The position numbers and the translations under genes are program-made. A stretch of DNA of 64,000 nt, taken from the NCBI GenBank assembly GCA_039621445.1, contig CP154955.1:62103668-62167667 (forward strand), written 5' to 3'. A model generated the notes under the pieces. That model saw only the letters and a list, made by a program, of their open reading frames with translations. It had not been told where the DNA came from and did not search any database. The stretch comes from Euglena gracilis. Lineage: Eukaryota > Euglenida > Euglenophyceae > Euglenales. Position 1 is the stretch's first letter, and every line of letters begins with the position of its first letter. Below, in pieces: positions 43,401 through 54,640 of the stretch.

Positions 43401-46030
43401 GCCGATGGCACCCCGAAGATCCTCGTTCGCCCGAGGATCTGCGCGCCTTAATCGCCCCAGAGGATGAACCTCTGGCGCGAAGGAGACGTGAGGCGTCAGT
43501 CGCTTCCACCACTGCGATTCCGCGGCGGGAGGAACGCGACCGCAGCCCCTCCGTCACCATACTGGAGGCAGCGCCGCCGTCTCCGACAGGAACGGCTGTA
43601 TCATTCGTCTCTGCTCCGCGAGCGGCAGGGGAACGATCAGTTTCCCCGGGCCCCGCGACGGCTCCCGTCTGTCCACCGGTAGGTGGTGACCAGGAACTTC
43701 CTGAGGAGGAAGGTGAGAACGTGGAGGATATCCTCTACGCTGCTCTGCATGCTCCGGCACAGCCTAGGCCAGACACAGCACCCGCAGGGGATATACCTGT
43801 GGATGCTACGCCTGTTCCAACGGCTGAGCCTCCAGCCGAGGTGACTGGTATGGTCGTCGAGGATATCCTCTAAGGACCTGCCAGTCCCACAGCACGCACC
43901 TCGTTAGGAGGCCGTGTGCTCGGCGCCGTAGTCACCGGCATTACTGCCGTGGCTGCTGCACTCACGCCACGAGGTGGAGGCGTAGCATCAAGCTCCGCCG
44001 CTGAGGTCGTGGAGACACCAGATGTCGGTGTCCCCACACGCCCATCTTTGGCAGCAGTGCAACCACCATCAGGGAATGAACCCCAGCCGACAGAGACATC
44101 TGTCGCACCGGCTACACCGGAGGATCAACCTCCCGTAGCTCCTGCGCCAGCGGTTATGGAGGATCAACCTCCTAGACCGGATGTCGAAATGGAAGTGGAG
44201 GAGATACCCCCACGACCACCGACACTGCGCAGGGTCCCTGCAGTCCCGAGGAAAATGGCAGAGTTTCTGGGAGCGCCAGCGCCTGTGGAAGTACCGATTC
44301 CGGTGACGGCCACAGTGCCACGCTTCGTCGGACAGGATGAACCTGTTCGGCGACGGCTGGCTGAACAACCCCAGGAACGAGTGCCAACCCCTCGGAGCGT
44401 CATGCGCGACCCAGCGGTCAGTATGCCCGCTTCGCCCAGACGGCAAACGTCTACTCCGGCACCATCGGCTCCTGATACCAGGAGTAAGCCGCAGGCGTCG
44501 TCTCCTGATTCCGGGAGTGCGAAGCCGAAAGGAGGCAAACCGGGTGCTGCACCCTGTAAGCCCCCTTCCAAAGGCGGTGATGGGAAACCACCACCGAAAG
44601 GTGGCGCTGGAGGTCAGACTGGCGGACAGCCGAAAGGCCCTACGACAATGCACGACTATTCGGCCGTTGCATCGTCCGGGTACGGCCAGAGCAAACCGAA
44701 AGGTAAGGCTCGTGGTCGACAGGCCCAATCTTCCGCCGGATCGACGGATGAGGAGCATAATGAACCTGCTTCACCTCCTGTGTCTGCGGATGCCCAGCTC
44801 TGGACCCAGGATATCCTGACCAGACTAGGCACCGTGGAAGAGAGGACGAAGAAACTGGCTGCTATTAGGCACCAGAAAGGGTCACTGAATCGATGGATTC
44901 AGCCCCTCTTCGTCCGAGGAGAACCTTTCCACTATGCCCCGGAACATACCTGGATATTCTGGAACAGGCGCTCACCCAGAGTACTGGCACAGTACTTTGG
45001 CGAGGACTGCGTGTTGGATTTCCAGCACGGCACGTCCTTTGCCTGGACGTGCACCGTATGCCACCATGTGCGGCATAACCAACTGCTTGTGCATGTGTGC
45101 AAGCGGCAGGTGCAATCCTCGTGGTTCCATCACAGGGCATATGTGCCGAACTGTGCGGCGCTCGTATGTGGCGAGTGCCTGAATGCATGGAAGCACAGCT
45201 TGAACTACTCCTACAGTGAGACTGCTCACGACAGGGATATCCCTGCCTTGTGCATCAACTGTATAGGAGGCAAGTTCGTGCAGACTGCTGATGGAGCAGT
45301 CACCACCATTGTCCCCCAGCACTGGGAGACACTGGAGAAGTGGAAGAAGGAGTACAAGCAGGTGGAAGGACGCCTGAAGCACTCCGACATCAAAAAGGTA
45401 GAAAGCTACCGCCACACGGGAATGGCCCGTGAGTTCCAGATCGACGCTGGGGCAATGCGCCTCGCCGTCGAGGAACACGCCAAGGTAAGAATGCCTTACC
45501 TCTGGACTGATGGCGACTGGGAGACACAGGTTTACCCCCTGTTCTCCAAGCGTCAGCATGGCGGATACGCCTTGCCACTGTGGCCTCCTGAAGAACACGA
45601 TTTCGTGGACTTCAGAGGTTGGTTGGCGGCTGTATTACGGCCCCATACCGCAAGAGCTCGGACAGCGAGGTGGACGTATGACATCAACTTCAAGCAGACC
45701 CCGGGGATGCCCCCGCAGGTGCCTGCGAATCACCCCCGGATGAATTACATCATCTGGCCGGTGTTGCTGCCCAGAATTTTCTGGGAGCAACTCCAACGGT
45801 ATCTTCAGCATCATGCTGAACGTACCAGGGAGAAGCTGCCGGATAATTGGATCAAGGACTGGGAGACCCCTTCCTTTGATGTCAACGATCCGGAGCTCAA
45901 CACCATTCGGAGTGAATCAGCTCCGCCGCGTTCCCCACGCCAACTGGAGTTGGTTGAGGACCCATTAGGGGACCCCCAGCACGACTACTGGCGTGAGGTC
46001 CGCGAACGTCCAGCCGATAAAGGCAGGTGA
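40489..46030 (+). pseudogene. Accessory ORF of element 1, decayed
   Basis: Starts at ATG 40489 (MLPGRGPG). It matches the accessory protein of element 2 throughout, including the K/G-rich run (about 42030-42130), GYPCQNWGLFSDS (about 42450) and the Cys/His-rich segment (CTVCHHVRHN near 45053). Frameshifts lie near 40795 and 42180. Nonsense codons at 42941 (TGA for TGG), 43313 (TAG for TGG) and 43871 (TAA for GAA) split it. The last 704 codons (43916-46030) are open. At 41310 it retains the four bases missing in element 2, so the two copies together show one ancestral frame. Confidence 0.85.
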
Positions 46031-46610
46031 GGTGTCTGTCAGCGCCAATGCGGCGTCTTTCAGCACCCTCGTCAGGTATTCGCCTGACACCCTGTTTGGG
46101 TATTCGCCCGAACATCCCCTTTGAAGACCCTTTGCGGTGTTCGCCGCTAGTAAGTTCCCACCAGGATGCTTCCATGTGCAGGATTCCGTGCGCATGCATG
46201 CACACCCCTCTCCCCTCTCCCCTCTCGCGGGCGTGCGACACGCAGCGCACAGGGCCGACGGCCTCTTTTCCTTTCCCTTTCTTTTCTTTTCGGCCGTTTG
46301 AGGCCTTAAGGCTGCCAGACAGCACAACTTTTCTGGCCTAAGCCAACCCCCCACTCCTCTCTACTTTCCCCCCGGGGCAAATGCTGTCGCCGGCAGTTGG
46401 TTTTGTAGAGTAGGATTTCCTTTTGCGCGGTCAGGTTTGACTGGCCATGCAGGTATGACTGGTCAGAGGCCCCCTCCTTCCACACCCTCCCCATGGGTTT
46501 TCCTGGAATGCCCATGGACCAACCCCACGTGCCTTTGGCACACCCAAACTGGGTGGATGGGTTTGCTTGGCAAGGAAACCTGCCAGCCCCATTTTCCCCA
46601 GCGGGCTATA
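46031..46610 (+). other. 3' untranslated part of element 1, left portion
   Basis: No gene. It contains a CT-rich stretch (CTCCCCTCTCCCCTCTC near 46210) and is the inverted counterpart of 47156-47738 in element 2. The last five bases, CTATA (46606-46610), are the left target duplication of element 2. Confidence 0.8.
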
Positions 46611-46919
46611 AGTGTACGTCTGATTCCCAATTCCCAATTCCCAAAAAGCCTTCGCTTTCGCCTTGGCGCACCTACTTGGGAACTGAAAATCAGAGTAACA
46701 GTAAAAACCCTTTTCCCACTTCCCAACAAGCAAAGCACGGAGCAATGCAGGGAGGACGGACTGGAAATCCAAGTCCGGTCCAAGGAAAGGAAGGAAAAGG
46801 TATAAGAAGAATACCACCTGTGGAGAGAGAAGGGGGCACCCATTAGGAGATCCTAATAGGATCTGCTTCCATCCTAACTTCCTCAACGGAAGGGGACAGA
46901 AGCATACGCCTGGTACACA
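46611..46919 (-). repeat. 3' LTR of element 2
   Basis: On the minus strand it begins TGTGTACC and ends GTACACT. It matches the 5' LTR (62934-63242) except at one position. Confidence 0.93.
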
Positions 46920-46929
46920 TCCCCCTCCC
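46920..46929 (-). promoter_or_regulatory. Polypurine tract of element 2
   Basis: GGGAGGGGGA on the minus strand directly before the 3' LTR. It would prime plus-strand DNA synthesis. The same tract is at 63472-63481 in element 1. Confidence 0.75.
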
Positions 46930-47738
46930 AGGGCTATGCCCGATTTCCCCTTTGGACCAGGCATTCTGGCCACAGGGATTTCGGACACAGACCTGGTCTG
47001 TGGGAGGTGCACCCTGGCGCATCCACAGGGGCCCTTTCCGTCGCACAGGGGTCCACTCAAAGGAGGGGGGCGGAAAGGAGGGGACCCAAAAGCCCAAAAC
47101 GCGCAAAATGGTTTCACCTATTTTGCGGTGGCTTATGGGTGTATAGTATATTATAGCCCACTGGGGAAAATGGGGCTGGCAGGTTTCCTTGCCAAGCAAA
47201 CCCATCCACCCAGTTTGGGTGTGCCAAAGGCACGGGGGTTGGTCCATGGGCATTCCAGGAAAACCCATGGGGAGGGTGTGGAAGGAGGGGGCCTCTGACC
47301 AGTCAAACCTGGGCAGGGCGCATGGCCAGTCAAACCTGACCACGCAAAAGGAAATCCTACTCTACAAAACCAACTGCCGGCGACAGCATTTGCCCCGGGG
47401 GAAAGTAGAGAGGAGTGGGGGGTTGGCTTAGGCCAGAAAAATGGTGCTGTCTGGCAGCCTTAAGGCCTCAAACGGCCGAAAAGAAAAGAAAGGGAAAGGA
47501 AAAGAGGCCGTCGGCCCTGTGCGCTGCGTGTCGCACGCCCGCGAGAGGGGAGAGGGGAGAGGGGTGTGCATGCATGCGCACGGAATCCTGCACATGGCAG
47601 CATCCCGGTGGGAACTTACTAGCGGCGAATACCGCAAAGGGTCTTCGAAGGGGTTGTTCGGGGGAATACCCAAACAGGGTGTCAGGCGAATACCTGACGA
47701 GGGTGCTGAAAGACGCCGCATTGGCGCTGACAGACACC
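46930..47738 (-). other. 3' untranslated region of element 2
   Basis: No gene. It lies between the accessory ORF stop and the polypurine tract. 47156-47738 mirrors 46031-46605 of element 1, and 46920-47155 mirrors 63248-63481. Intactness of this region across 47150 shows where element 2 cut element 1. Confidence 0.8.
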
Positions 47739-50700
47739 TCACCTGCCTTTATCGGCTGGACGTTCGCGGACCTCACGCCAGTAGTCGTGTTGGGGGTCCC
47801 CTAATGGGTCCTCAACCAACTCCAGTTGGCGTGGGGAACGCGGTGGAGCTGATTCACTCCGAATGGTGTTGAGCTCCGGATCGTTGACATCAAAGGAAGG
47901 GGTCTCCCAGTCCTTGATCCAATTATCCGGCAGCTTCTCCCTGGTACGTTCAGCATGATGCTGAAGATACCGTTGGAGTTGCTCCCAGAAAATTCTGGGC
48001 AGCATCACAGGCCAGATGATGTAATTCATCCGGGGGTGATTCGCAGGCACCTGCGGGGGCATCCCCGGGGTCTGCTTGAAGTTGATGTCATACATCCACC
48101 TCGCTGTCTGAACTCTTGCGGTATGGGGCCGTAATACAGCCGCCAACCAACCTCTGAAGTCCACCAAATCGTGTTCTTCAGGAGGCCACAGTGGCAAGGC
48201 GTATCCGCCATGCTGACGCTTGGAGAACAGGTGGTAAACCTGTGTCTCCCAGTCGCCATCAGTCCAGAGGTAAGGCATTCTTACCTTGGCGTGTTCCTCG
48301 ACGGCGAGGCGCATTGCCCCAGCGTCGATCTGGAACTCACGGGCCATTCCCGTGTGGCGGTAGCTTTCTACCTTTCGGAAGTCGGAGTGCTTCAGGCGGC
48401 CTTCCACCTGCTTGTACTCCTTCTTCCACTTCTCCAGTGTCTCCCAGTGTTGGGGGACAATGGTGGTGACTGCTCCATCAGCAGTCTGCACGAACTTGCC
48501 TCCTATACAGTTGATGCACAAGGCAGGGATATCCCTGTCGTGAGCATTCTCACTGTAGGAGTAGTTCAAGCTGTGCTTCCAGGCATTCAGGCACTCGCCA
48601 CATACGAGCGCCACACAGTTCGGCACATATGCCCTGTGATGGAACCACGAAGATTGCACCTGCCGCTTGCACACATGCACAAGCGGTTGGTTGTGCCGCA
48701 CATGGTGGCACACGGTGCACGTCCAGGCAAAGGACGTGCCGTGCTGGAAATCCAACACGCAGTCCTCACCAAAGTACTGTGCCAGTACTCTGGGTGAGCG
48801 CCTGTTCCAGAATGTCCAGGTATGTTCCGGGACATAGTGGAAAGGTTCTCCGCGGACGAAGAGGGGCTGAATCCATCGATTCAGTGACCCTTTCTGGTGC
48901 CTAATAGCAGCCAGTTTCTTCGTCCTCTCTTCCACGGTGCCTAGTCTGGTCAGGATATCCTGGGTCCAGAGCTGGGCATCCGCAGACACAGGAGGTGAAG
49001 CAGGTTCATCCTGCTCCTCATCCGTCGATCCGGCGGAAGATTGGGCCTGTCGACCACGAGCCTTACCTTTCGGTTTGCTCTGGCCGTACCCGGACGATGC
49101 AACGGCCGAATAGTCGTGCATTGTCGTAGGGCCTTTCGGCTGTCCGCCAGTCTGACCTCCAGCGCCACCTTTCGGTGGTGGTTTCCCATCACCGCCTTTG
49201 GAAGGGGGCTTACAGGGTGCAGCACCCTGTTTGCCTCCTTTCGGCTTCGCACTCCCGGAATCAGGAGGTGACGCCTGCGGCTTACTCCTGGTATCAGGAG
49301 CCGATGGTGCCGGAGTAGACGTTTGCCGTCTGGGCGAAGCGGGCATACTGACCGCTGGGTCGAGCATGACGCTCCGAGGGGTCGGCACTTGTTCCTGGGG
49401 TTGTTCAGCCGGCCGTCGCCGAGCAGGTTCATCCTGTCCGACGAGGCGTGGCACTGTGGTCGTCACCGAAATCGGTGCCTCCACAGGCGCTGGCACTCCC
49501 AGAAACTCTGCCATTGTCCTCGGGACGGCAGGGACCCTGCGCGGTGTCGGTGGTCGTGGGGGTATCTCCTCCACTTCCATTTCGACATCCGGTCTAGGAG
49601 GTTGATCCTCCACAACCGCTGGCGCAGGTGCTACAGGAGGTTGATCCTCCGCTGTAGCCGGTGCGACAGATGGCTCTGTCGGCTGGGGTTCATCCCCTGA
49701 AGGTGGTTGCACTGTTGCCGGAGATGGGGGTGTGGGGACACCGACATCTGGTGTCTCCACGACCTCAGCGGCGGAGCTTGATGCTACACCTCCACCTCGT
49801 GGCGTTAGTGCAGCAGCCACGGCAATAATGCCAGTGACCACGGCGCCGAGCACACGGTCTCCTAACGAGGTGCGTGCTGTGGGACTGGCAGGTTCTTCGA
49901 GGATATCCTCGACGACCATACCAGTCACCTCGGCTGGAGGCTCAGCCGTCGGGACAGGCGTTGCAGCCACAGGTATATCCCCTGCGGGTGCTTCGTCTGG
50001 CCGAGGCTGTGCCGGAGCATGCAGAGCAGCGTAGAGGATATCCTCCACGTTCTCACCTTCCTCCTCAGGAAGTTCCTGGTCTCCACCTACCGGTGGACAG
50101 ACGGGAGCCGTCGCGGGGGCCGGGGAAACCGATCGTTCCCCTGCCGCTCGCGGGGCAGAGACGAATGATACAGCCGTTCCTGTCGGAGACGGCGGCGCTG
50201 CCTCCAGAATGGTGACGGAGGGGCTGCGGTCGCGTTCCTCCCGCCGCGGAATCGCGGTGGTGGAAGCGACTGACGCCTCCCGTCTCCTTCGCGCCAGAGG
50301 TTCATCCTCTGGGGCGATGAAGGCGCGCAGATCCTCGGGCGAACGAGGATCGTCGGGGTGCCATCGGCATCCCTGGGCATCCGCCAGCCTGTAAAAGGCC
50401 AGCGTGCTGCTGCTGGCGCTGTTGGGCCAGGGTGGCGGCCATGATGGCTGCACCCAGGCGTTGGCAGGCCTGTTCGGGCCCAGGAAGCCGCGGTAACGCG
50501 TGTCTTCCCAGACCTCGAAAAACCCGTCCTCGAACTCCTGCACGCATGCCAGAATCGGCATACCCAGGTCGAGGATGGCCTTCGGGTGATTCATCAGCTG
50601 GAGGAATACCTCCCTGTCGAGGGTACCGCCAAACTGTCGCCTCAAATGTTCCTCCAGGTCTATCCCGGCCAGGTGCCAGTTGGGGCGCAGGTCGGCGATA

Positions 50701-53254
50701 ACCCGACGACGACGAGGTCCCTCAACGGGGTCGCCGTAGTCTGGTGGCAAGCTTTCCATACCAGGCCTATCGTCCTGGGGGTCACGGAGATGTATATACA
50801 CCTCCATGACGTAGGTGGTCCAGGCTCGCCACCAGAACTGTTGCAGCATAAAAATACGCTGCTTATGGACGCGGCGACTTTTGCCCTGGACATCCGGGGC
50901 GTCGCGGCACACATGCATAAGCATGCGGCGTCCCATCTCCAGGCCCGGGTTATCCCGAGGCGGTGGAGGACTTCCGCGCACGCCGAATCCCCAGAAGTCG
51001 ACAGGAAATTCCTGCCGGCAGTACTTACAACAGAGGTCATACCTCTGTGGGTAAGCCAGGGAAACGCGCTTAACGCGGAAGGTGGAGCCGTAATGGCTCA
51101 CCAGCCACACCTGGAGGTTGTTGCACCACAACACCTCGATCAGGCGTTCGATGTCGGGGTTCAGTGGGTAGTATTTCCACTGCACACCGAGGGGCCCGAC
51201 TGTGTGAATACAGTCGAAGATTGCCTTCAGCCTTCGGGCCAACACATGCTGGTCCCGAAATCCTAACTGGTGCAGGTAACTGCGGCCAGTGGAGTCGCTG
51301 AAGAGACCCCAGTTCTGGCAGGGGTATCCCAGCCAAAACCAGAGTTCCCAGAAACCCGGCTGGGCATCCAGCAAGGGTCTGCCACCTTCACCTTCGAAGG
51401 CGTACAGGTCAATTCCGTAATGGAATTGTCTGACTCTGTTCTCGGTGTGGTGTAATACCACCTCGATGACTGCCTCCGGAGGGGTGACGGGGCGGTTTCC
51501 TGCAACATGGTAATCATGCTGCATTCGCCAGCCTTCGTCCTCCAGCTCCTCCTTGAACCTGAGCATTTGCTCAAAGTCCGAGAGGACTTCTGCTGGTTCT
51601 TCCTCCTCCTCACGGGCTGTACCCTTACCCTTGCCCTCACCCTTACCTTTGCCGGCCACGCCTTTGCCTTCTCCCTTGCCTTTGCCCTCAGCCTTACCTT
51701 TGTCCTTCCCTGTCTGGCGAATACCAGAGGGTCGGGCGCTCGGTGCGGCAGGAGTCGGTTCGGTACCTTCCCATTCCATCTCTGGGGAGGGACCTTGCCG
51801 TTCCGCTGCACGTCGCGGTGACGGCGTGGTTGGGCGCTGGCTAGGAGCCTGGCGTGGGCTTGGTTTCGGCGTAGGGGGGCGCGGCTCCTTCCATACCGGA
51901 GGGATCGGCGGAGGCATTGCGGCAACAGGACGGCTCATCGCTGCCTGTGCCACTGCCGGTGGTTGCCCGGCCAGGGTATCCTGGCTGGCTTCCACCTGCA
52001 TTGCCGCACCGCCTTCCGCGTCCCGTGGGCTGGGTCGCCTGGGCTGTGGGGTAAGGTTCTCCGTAACCCTATCGCGCTTCAGGGTGGCAGGTAATCCTGC
52101 CGCTCCTGCCGGGGGCTCACCGGGTAATACCGGGGTCGCCACCCGCAGCTGCGGCTGGTACGGATGGTAGGGGGTGTATCCACGACCCTGAAGGGCAGCC
52201 AGAGAGGCGTAATACCTCGTCCGGTGCTCTTCAGACGCGAATACTGGCTCCTGCAGAAAATGCCGAGCAAGCTCATCCTGCTCGGTTCCCGGAGGTGCCA
52301 TGTGATAGTAGGGAGCCTCCTGCCGACGGGGGACATCCCCAGTCTGGACAGGGGCTGCACTGGGCGGTCGGGCTGCCTCACGGTGGGGAGGTTCATCCTC
52401 CACCACTATGGGCTCCGCCTCCGTGACTCAACACCAGGGACAGGAGCGACCGATGATGCTTGTGGCATCCAGTGCATGAACATGTGTTGGACGTATGCCT
52501 CAGAGGGCACGTCCGACTGTCCGGCTGGGAGCACGCGTGCGCCGCGCGGGTAATCCGCGTGCGTCGCGTACCGCGAGACAAATTGCTCCGCTGGCGGCTC
52601 GCGCGGCGGCATTCGCTGCGGCGAGGGCGGGCGAGCAAAAATTCTCGTCATCCCAGGTGGGACATGCACAGCCTCACCTACCGGTGGGGGCGTGTGCTCA
52701 CGCATATGCACGGTGTGGGATCCCACCGGCGTCTGCGTTTGCAGCATGGGCGGCACATACACGCCCAGGTCCATCATGGTCTCGCCGGGTTCGAAGCCGG
52801 AATCGGCTGCGGACGAGAAATACCGTCTCCCTGTCATCAGGGCCTGACCACAGGGACACCACTGAGCCACAGGGGTGTTGGCTACCACCAACAACTGAGC
52901 ACAGTATGCATCCCAAAGGGCTTGCATAAAGGGCTCCGTTGGGGGGTGTGCGCACATACGCATCGCCCGCTCCAACGTCTCCGTAGTGCGGAAGATCATC
53001 TCTCCCGCATACGGGGGCAGGCGCGATCTGCGCTGCGCTGGTGGCTGAGGTGCCGGCTGCTGGACGGCAGATGGATCTGGTACCGCATATGCGGACCGGC
53101 TGCTGGTAGCCGCGGCGAATACCGGGGCTGAAACCCTCTCAGCATGTGGGGCACCCGGAATCGGGGCCTCAGCATACTGAGGGTACTGAGGGTATGGCGC
53201 GCCAGAAGGCTGCGGCCATGGTGGACCTGGTCCAGGTCCGCGCCCAGGCAGCAT
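47739..53254 (-). CDS. Accessory ORF downstream of pol (element 2), one 4-nt deletion
   Basis: Two frames, 53254-52406 (282 codons) and 52406-47739 (1,555 codons), are separated only by loss of four bases near 52420 that element 1 retains, so the ancestral protein was about 1,840 residues. Features: P-rich head; RLPPYAGEMIFRTTET block; in the second frame a disordered P/R-rich part, a K/G/E run at 233-262, a globular region about 275-545 with GYPCQNWGLFSDS and CCKYC, a long disordered P/A/E-rich part, and a Cys/His-rich segment at 1230-1300 (CTVC, HVC, CGEC, CINC) followed by a W-rich domain to the end. No signal peptide or membrane segment is seen, so an envelope-type role is unlikely. I do not recognise the family. 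It starts 195 nt after the pol stop, so it needs its own mRNA or reinitiation. Confidence 0.8.
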
Positions 53255-53449
53255 GATGCTACCCGAACGACGACGACAACTAAGGATAACCTTGTTGTCA
53301 GTCGATTTGAGTGCGAGAGCACTGAAAAAGCAAGGCTTCTATCTTAATCAAAACTCTGCGAGAAAGATAGAGAAATAATGAAGTGCAGGGGGGGGTATAA
53401 ACGCGCAACATTCACATAAAACACACGCATTCTCCAAAACGAAATCGTT
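53255..53449 (-). promoter_or_regulatory. Spacer between pol and accessory ORF, possible splice acceptor
   Basis: On the minus strand a T-rich run ends in TTTTTCAG (about 53326-53319), the consensus of a 3' splice site. Element 1 has TTTTTTCAG at the same place (about 40413-40421). Element 2 carries about 75 extra bases here. This could let the accessory ORF be made from a spliced transcript. No matching donor was identified. Confidence 0.3.
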
Positions 53450-54640
53450 TCAGAAGGTGTTTATGTTTATGTCTATGTTATTGCGCTTGTTCCACAGCTT
53501 CCAATCCTGTTGGACATATCCAACAAAACTGGATGCTGGCTCCCAAGTGTCCTCCTCTGGCCCATACCCTTTCCAGCGAACTTTCCAGTAGTGCACACCC
53601 CTGTCGACCTTGTGGTCTATTATCTTATCGACCACAAAGTCGTCCGTTTCAGGTAATCTGGAACGGGGCTTGAAATATAGGCAGGGGATAGCTTTTCCGT
53701 CTGGGGGGCTTAGGTACGGTTTGAAGTCGTCCATATGGACGTCCTCAATCCCGTTGGGCAAGGCAACTTTATATCGCCCGCTACTACCTAACCTCTCCAA
53801 AATTTCGCATGGGCCGAGCCAAAGAGGATCTAGCTTGGAAGATTGCATGCGGGTGCGGTTATTCCGTACCCACACGCGGTCACCTGGACTATACACAGGT
53901 GTGTTGAAGTTTTGTAAAAACGATTTCCGTTTGTTGGAATGAATTTCTGTGATACGTGATTGGACTGCAGAGCGGAGTGATTCCACTTCTGCAAACCACG
54001 TTTCACAGCTGACGCTACTTCGGGCGGGTCTCTCCGAGGGGATATCCCCTATGGCCGGAGGGTCTCGTCCGAAAACAATTTTGTACGGTGAGTGTGGTAA
54101 TACCAACCCTGGCAAGGTATTGATGTAAAATAAACACCAATGAAGAACGGATAACCAATTCTTACCCGAGTCAGCCAGTGAAAGGCGAAGCATATTGACA
54201 ACGGATTTCACGGCTGCCTCGGCTCTACCATTGCCTTTCGGGCGGTATATAATGGAAAAATGCTGCTCAATGCCGAGTAAACCGCACAAAGTTGTGAAAA
54301 ACCGCGAAGAGATCAAGTGATCTTGATCACTCACGATTTCGTTCGGTAAACCCATTAAGCAGATGCATTTCTCCAGGAATATGGATGCCAAAATTTGGGC
54401 TGTCAACCCTGCTTTCCGGCATGGAATGGCTACTATGTACCCACTCAGCCGACAGACGACAACAAAAACGTAATCGTAAATTTTGTCATCTGATCCTTTG
54501 CAAGGTTCAAGTTCGAGAAAATCCATGCAGAGGGACGTAAAAATGTCAGGTGGTACGGGGAAAAAGTCCATCGTACCAGGGGGGGTACCTCTGCGCGGTT
54601 TCACAGCCTGACAAATTTGGCACCGTTGCGAAATTCGCAA
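53450..54640 (-). CDS. Integrase core and chromodomain (element 2 pol, third segment)
   Basis: 396 codons. It carries the second half of the zinc module (QRCQICQ), then the DDE core: D40 in [10 protein letters not shown]105 in VSDQD and E141 in [10 protein letters not shown], with 35 residues between the last two. A GDRVWVRN stretch follows in the SH3-like part and a chromodomain closes the protein at about 335-382 ([28 protein letters not shown]). It is the continuation of the RT segment in the -1 frame. The listed start has no biological support because the protein should be joined to the upstream frame. All three catalytic residues are intact. Confidence 0.9.
   Translation of the reverse strand: MRISQRCQICQAVKPRRGTPPGTMDFFPVPPDIFTSLCMDFLELEPCKGSDDKIYDYVFVVVCRLSGYIVAIPCRKAGLTAQILASIFLEKCICLMGLPNEIVSDQDHLISSRFFTTLCGLLGIEQHFSIIYRPKGNGRAEAAVKSVVNMLRLSLADSGKNWLSVLHWCLFYINTLPGLVLPHSPYKIVFGRDPPAIGDIPSERPARSSVSCETWFAEVESLRSAVQSRITEIHSNKRKSFLQNFNTPVYSPGDRVWVRNNRTRMQSSKLDPLWLGPCEILERLGSSGRYKVALPNGIEDVHMDDFKPYLSPPDGKAIPCLYFKPRSRLPETDDFVVDKIIDHKVDRGVHYWKVRWKGYGPEEDTWEPASSFVGYVQQDWKLWNKRNNIDININTF

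Noticed and set aside
46031-47738. Centre of the large palindrome as an assembly fold-back artefact
   Set aside because: The arms differ by many substitutions, indels and a 1,154-bp duplication, and both LTR pairs have their own exact target duplications, so a nested insertion explains it fully.
47739-53254. Accessory ORF as a retroviral envelope gene
   Set aside because: No signal peptide, transmembrane segment or cleavage site can be seen. Composition is charged and P-rich with Cys/His zinc-type motifs.
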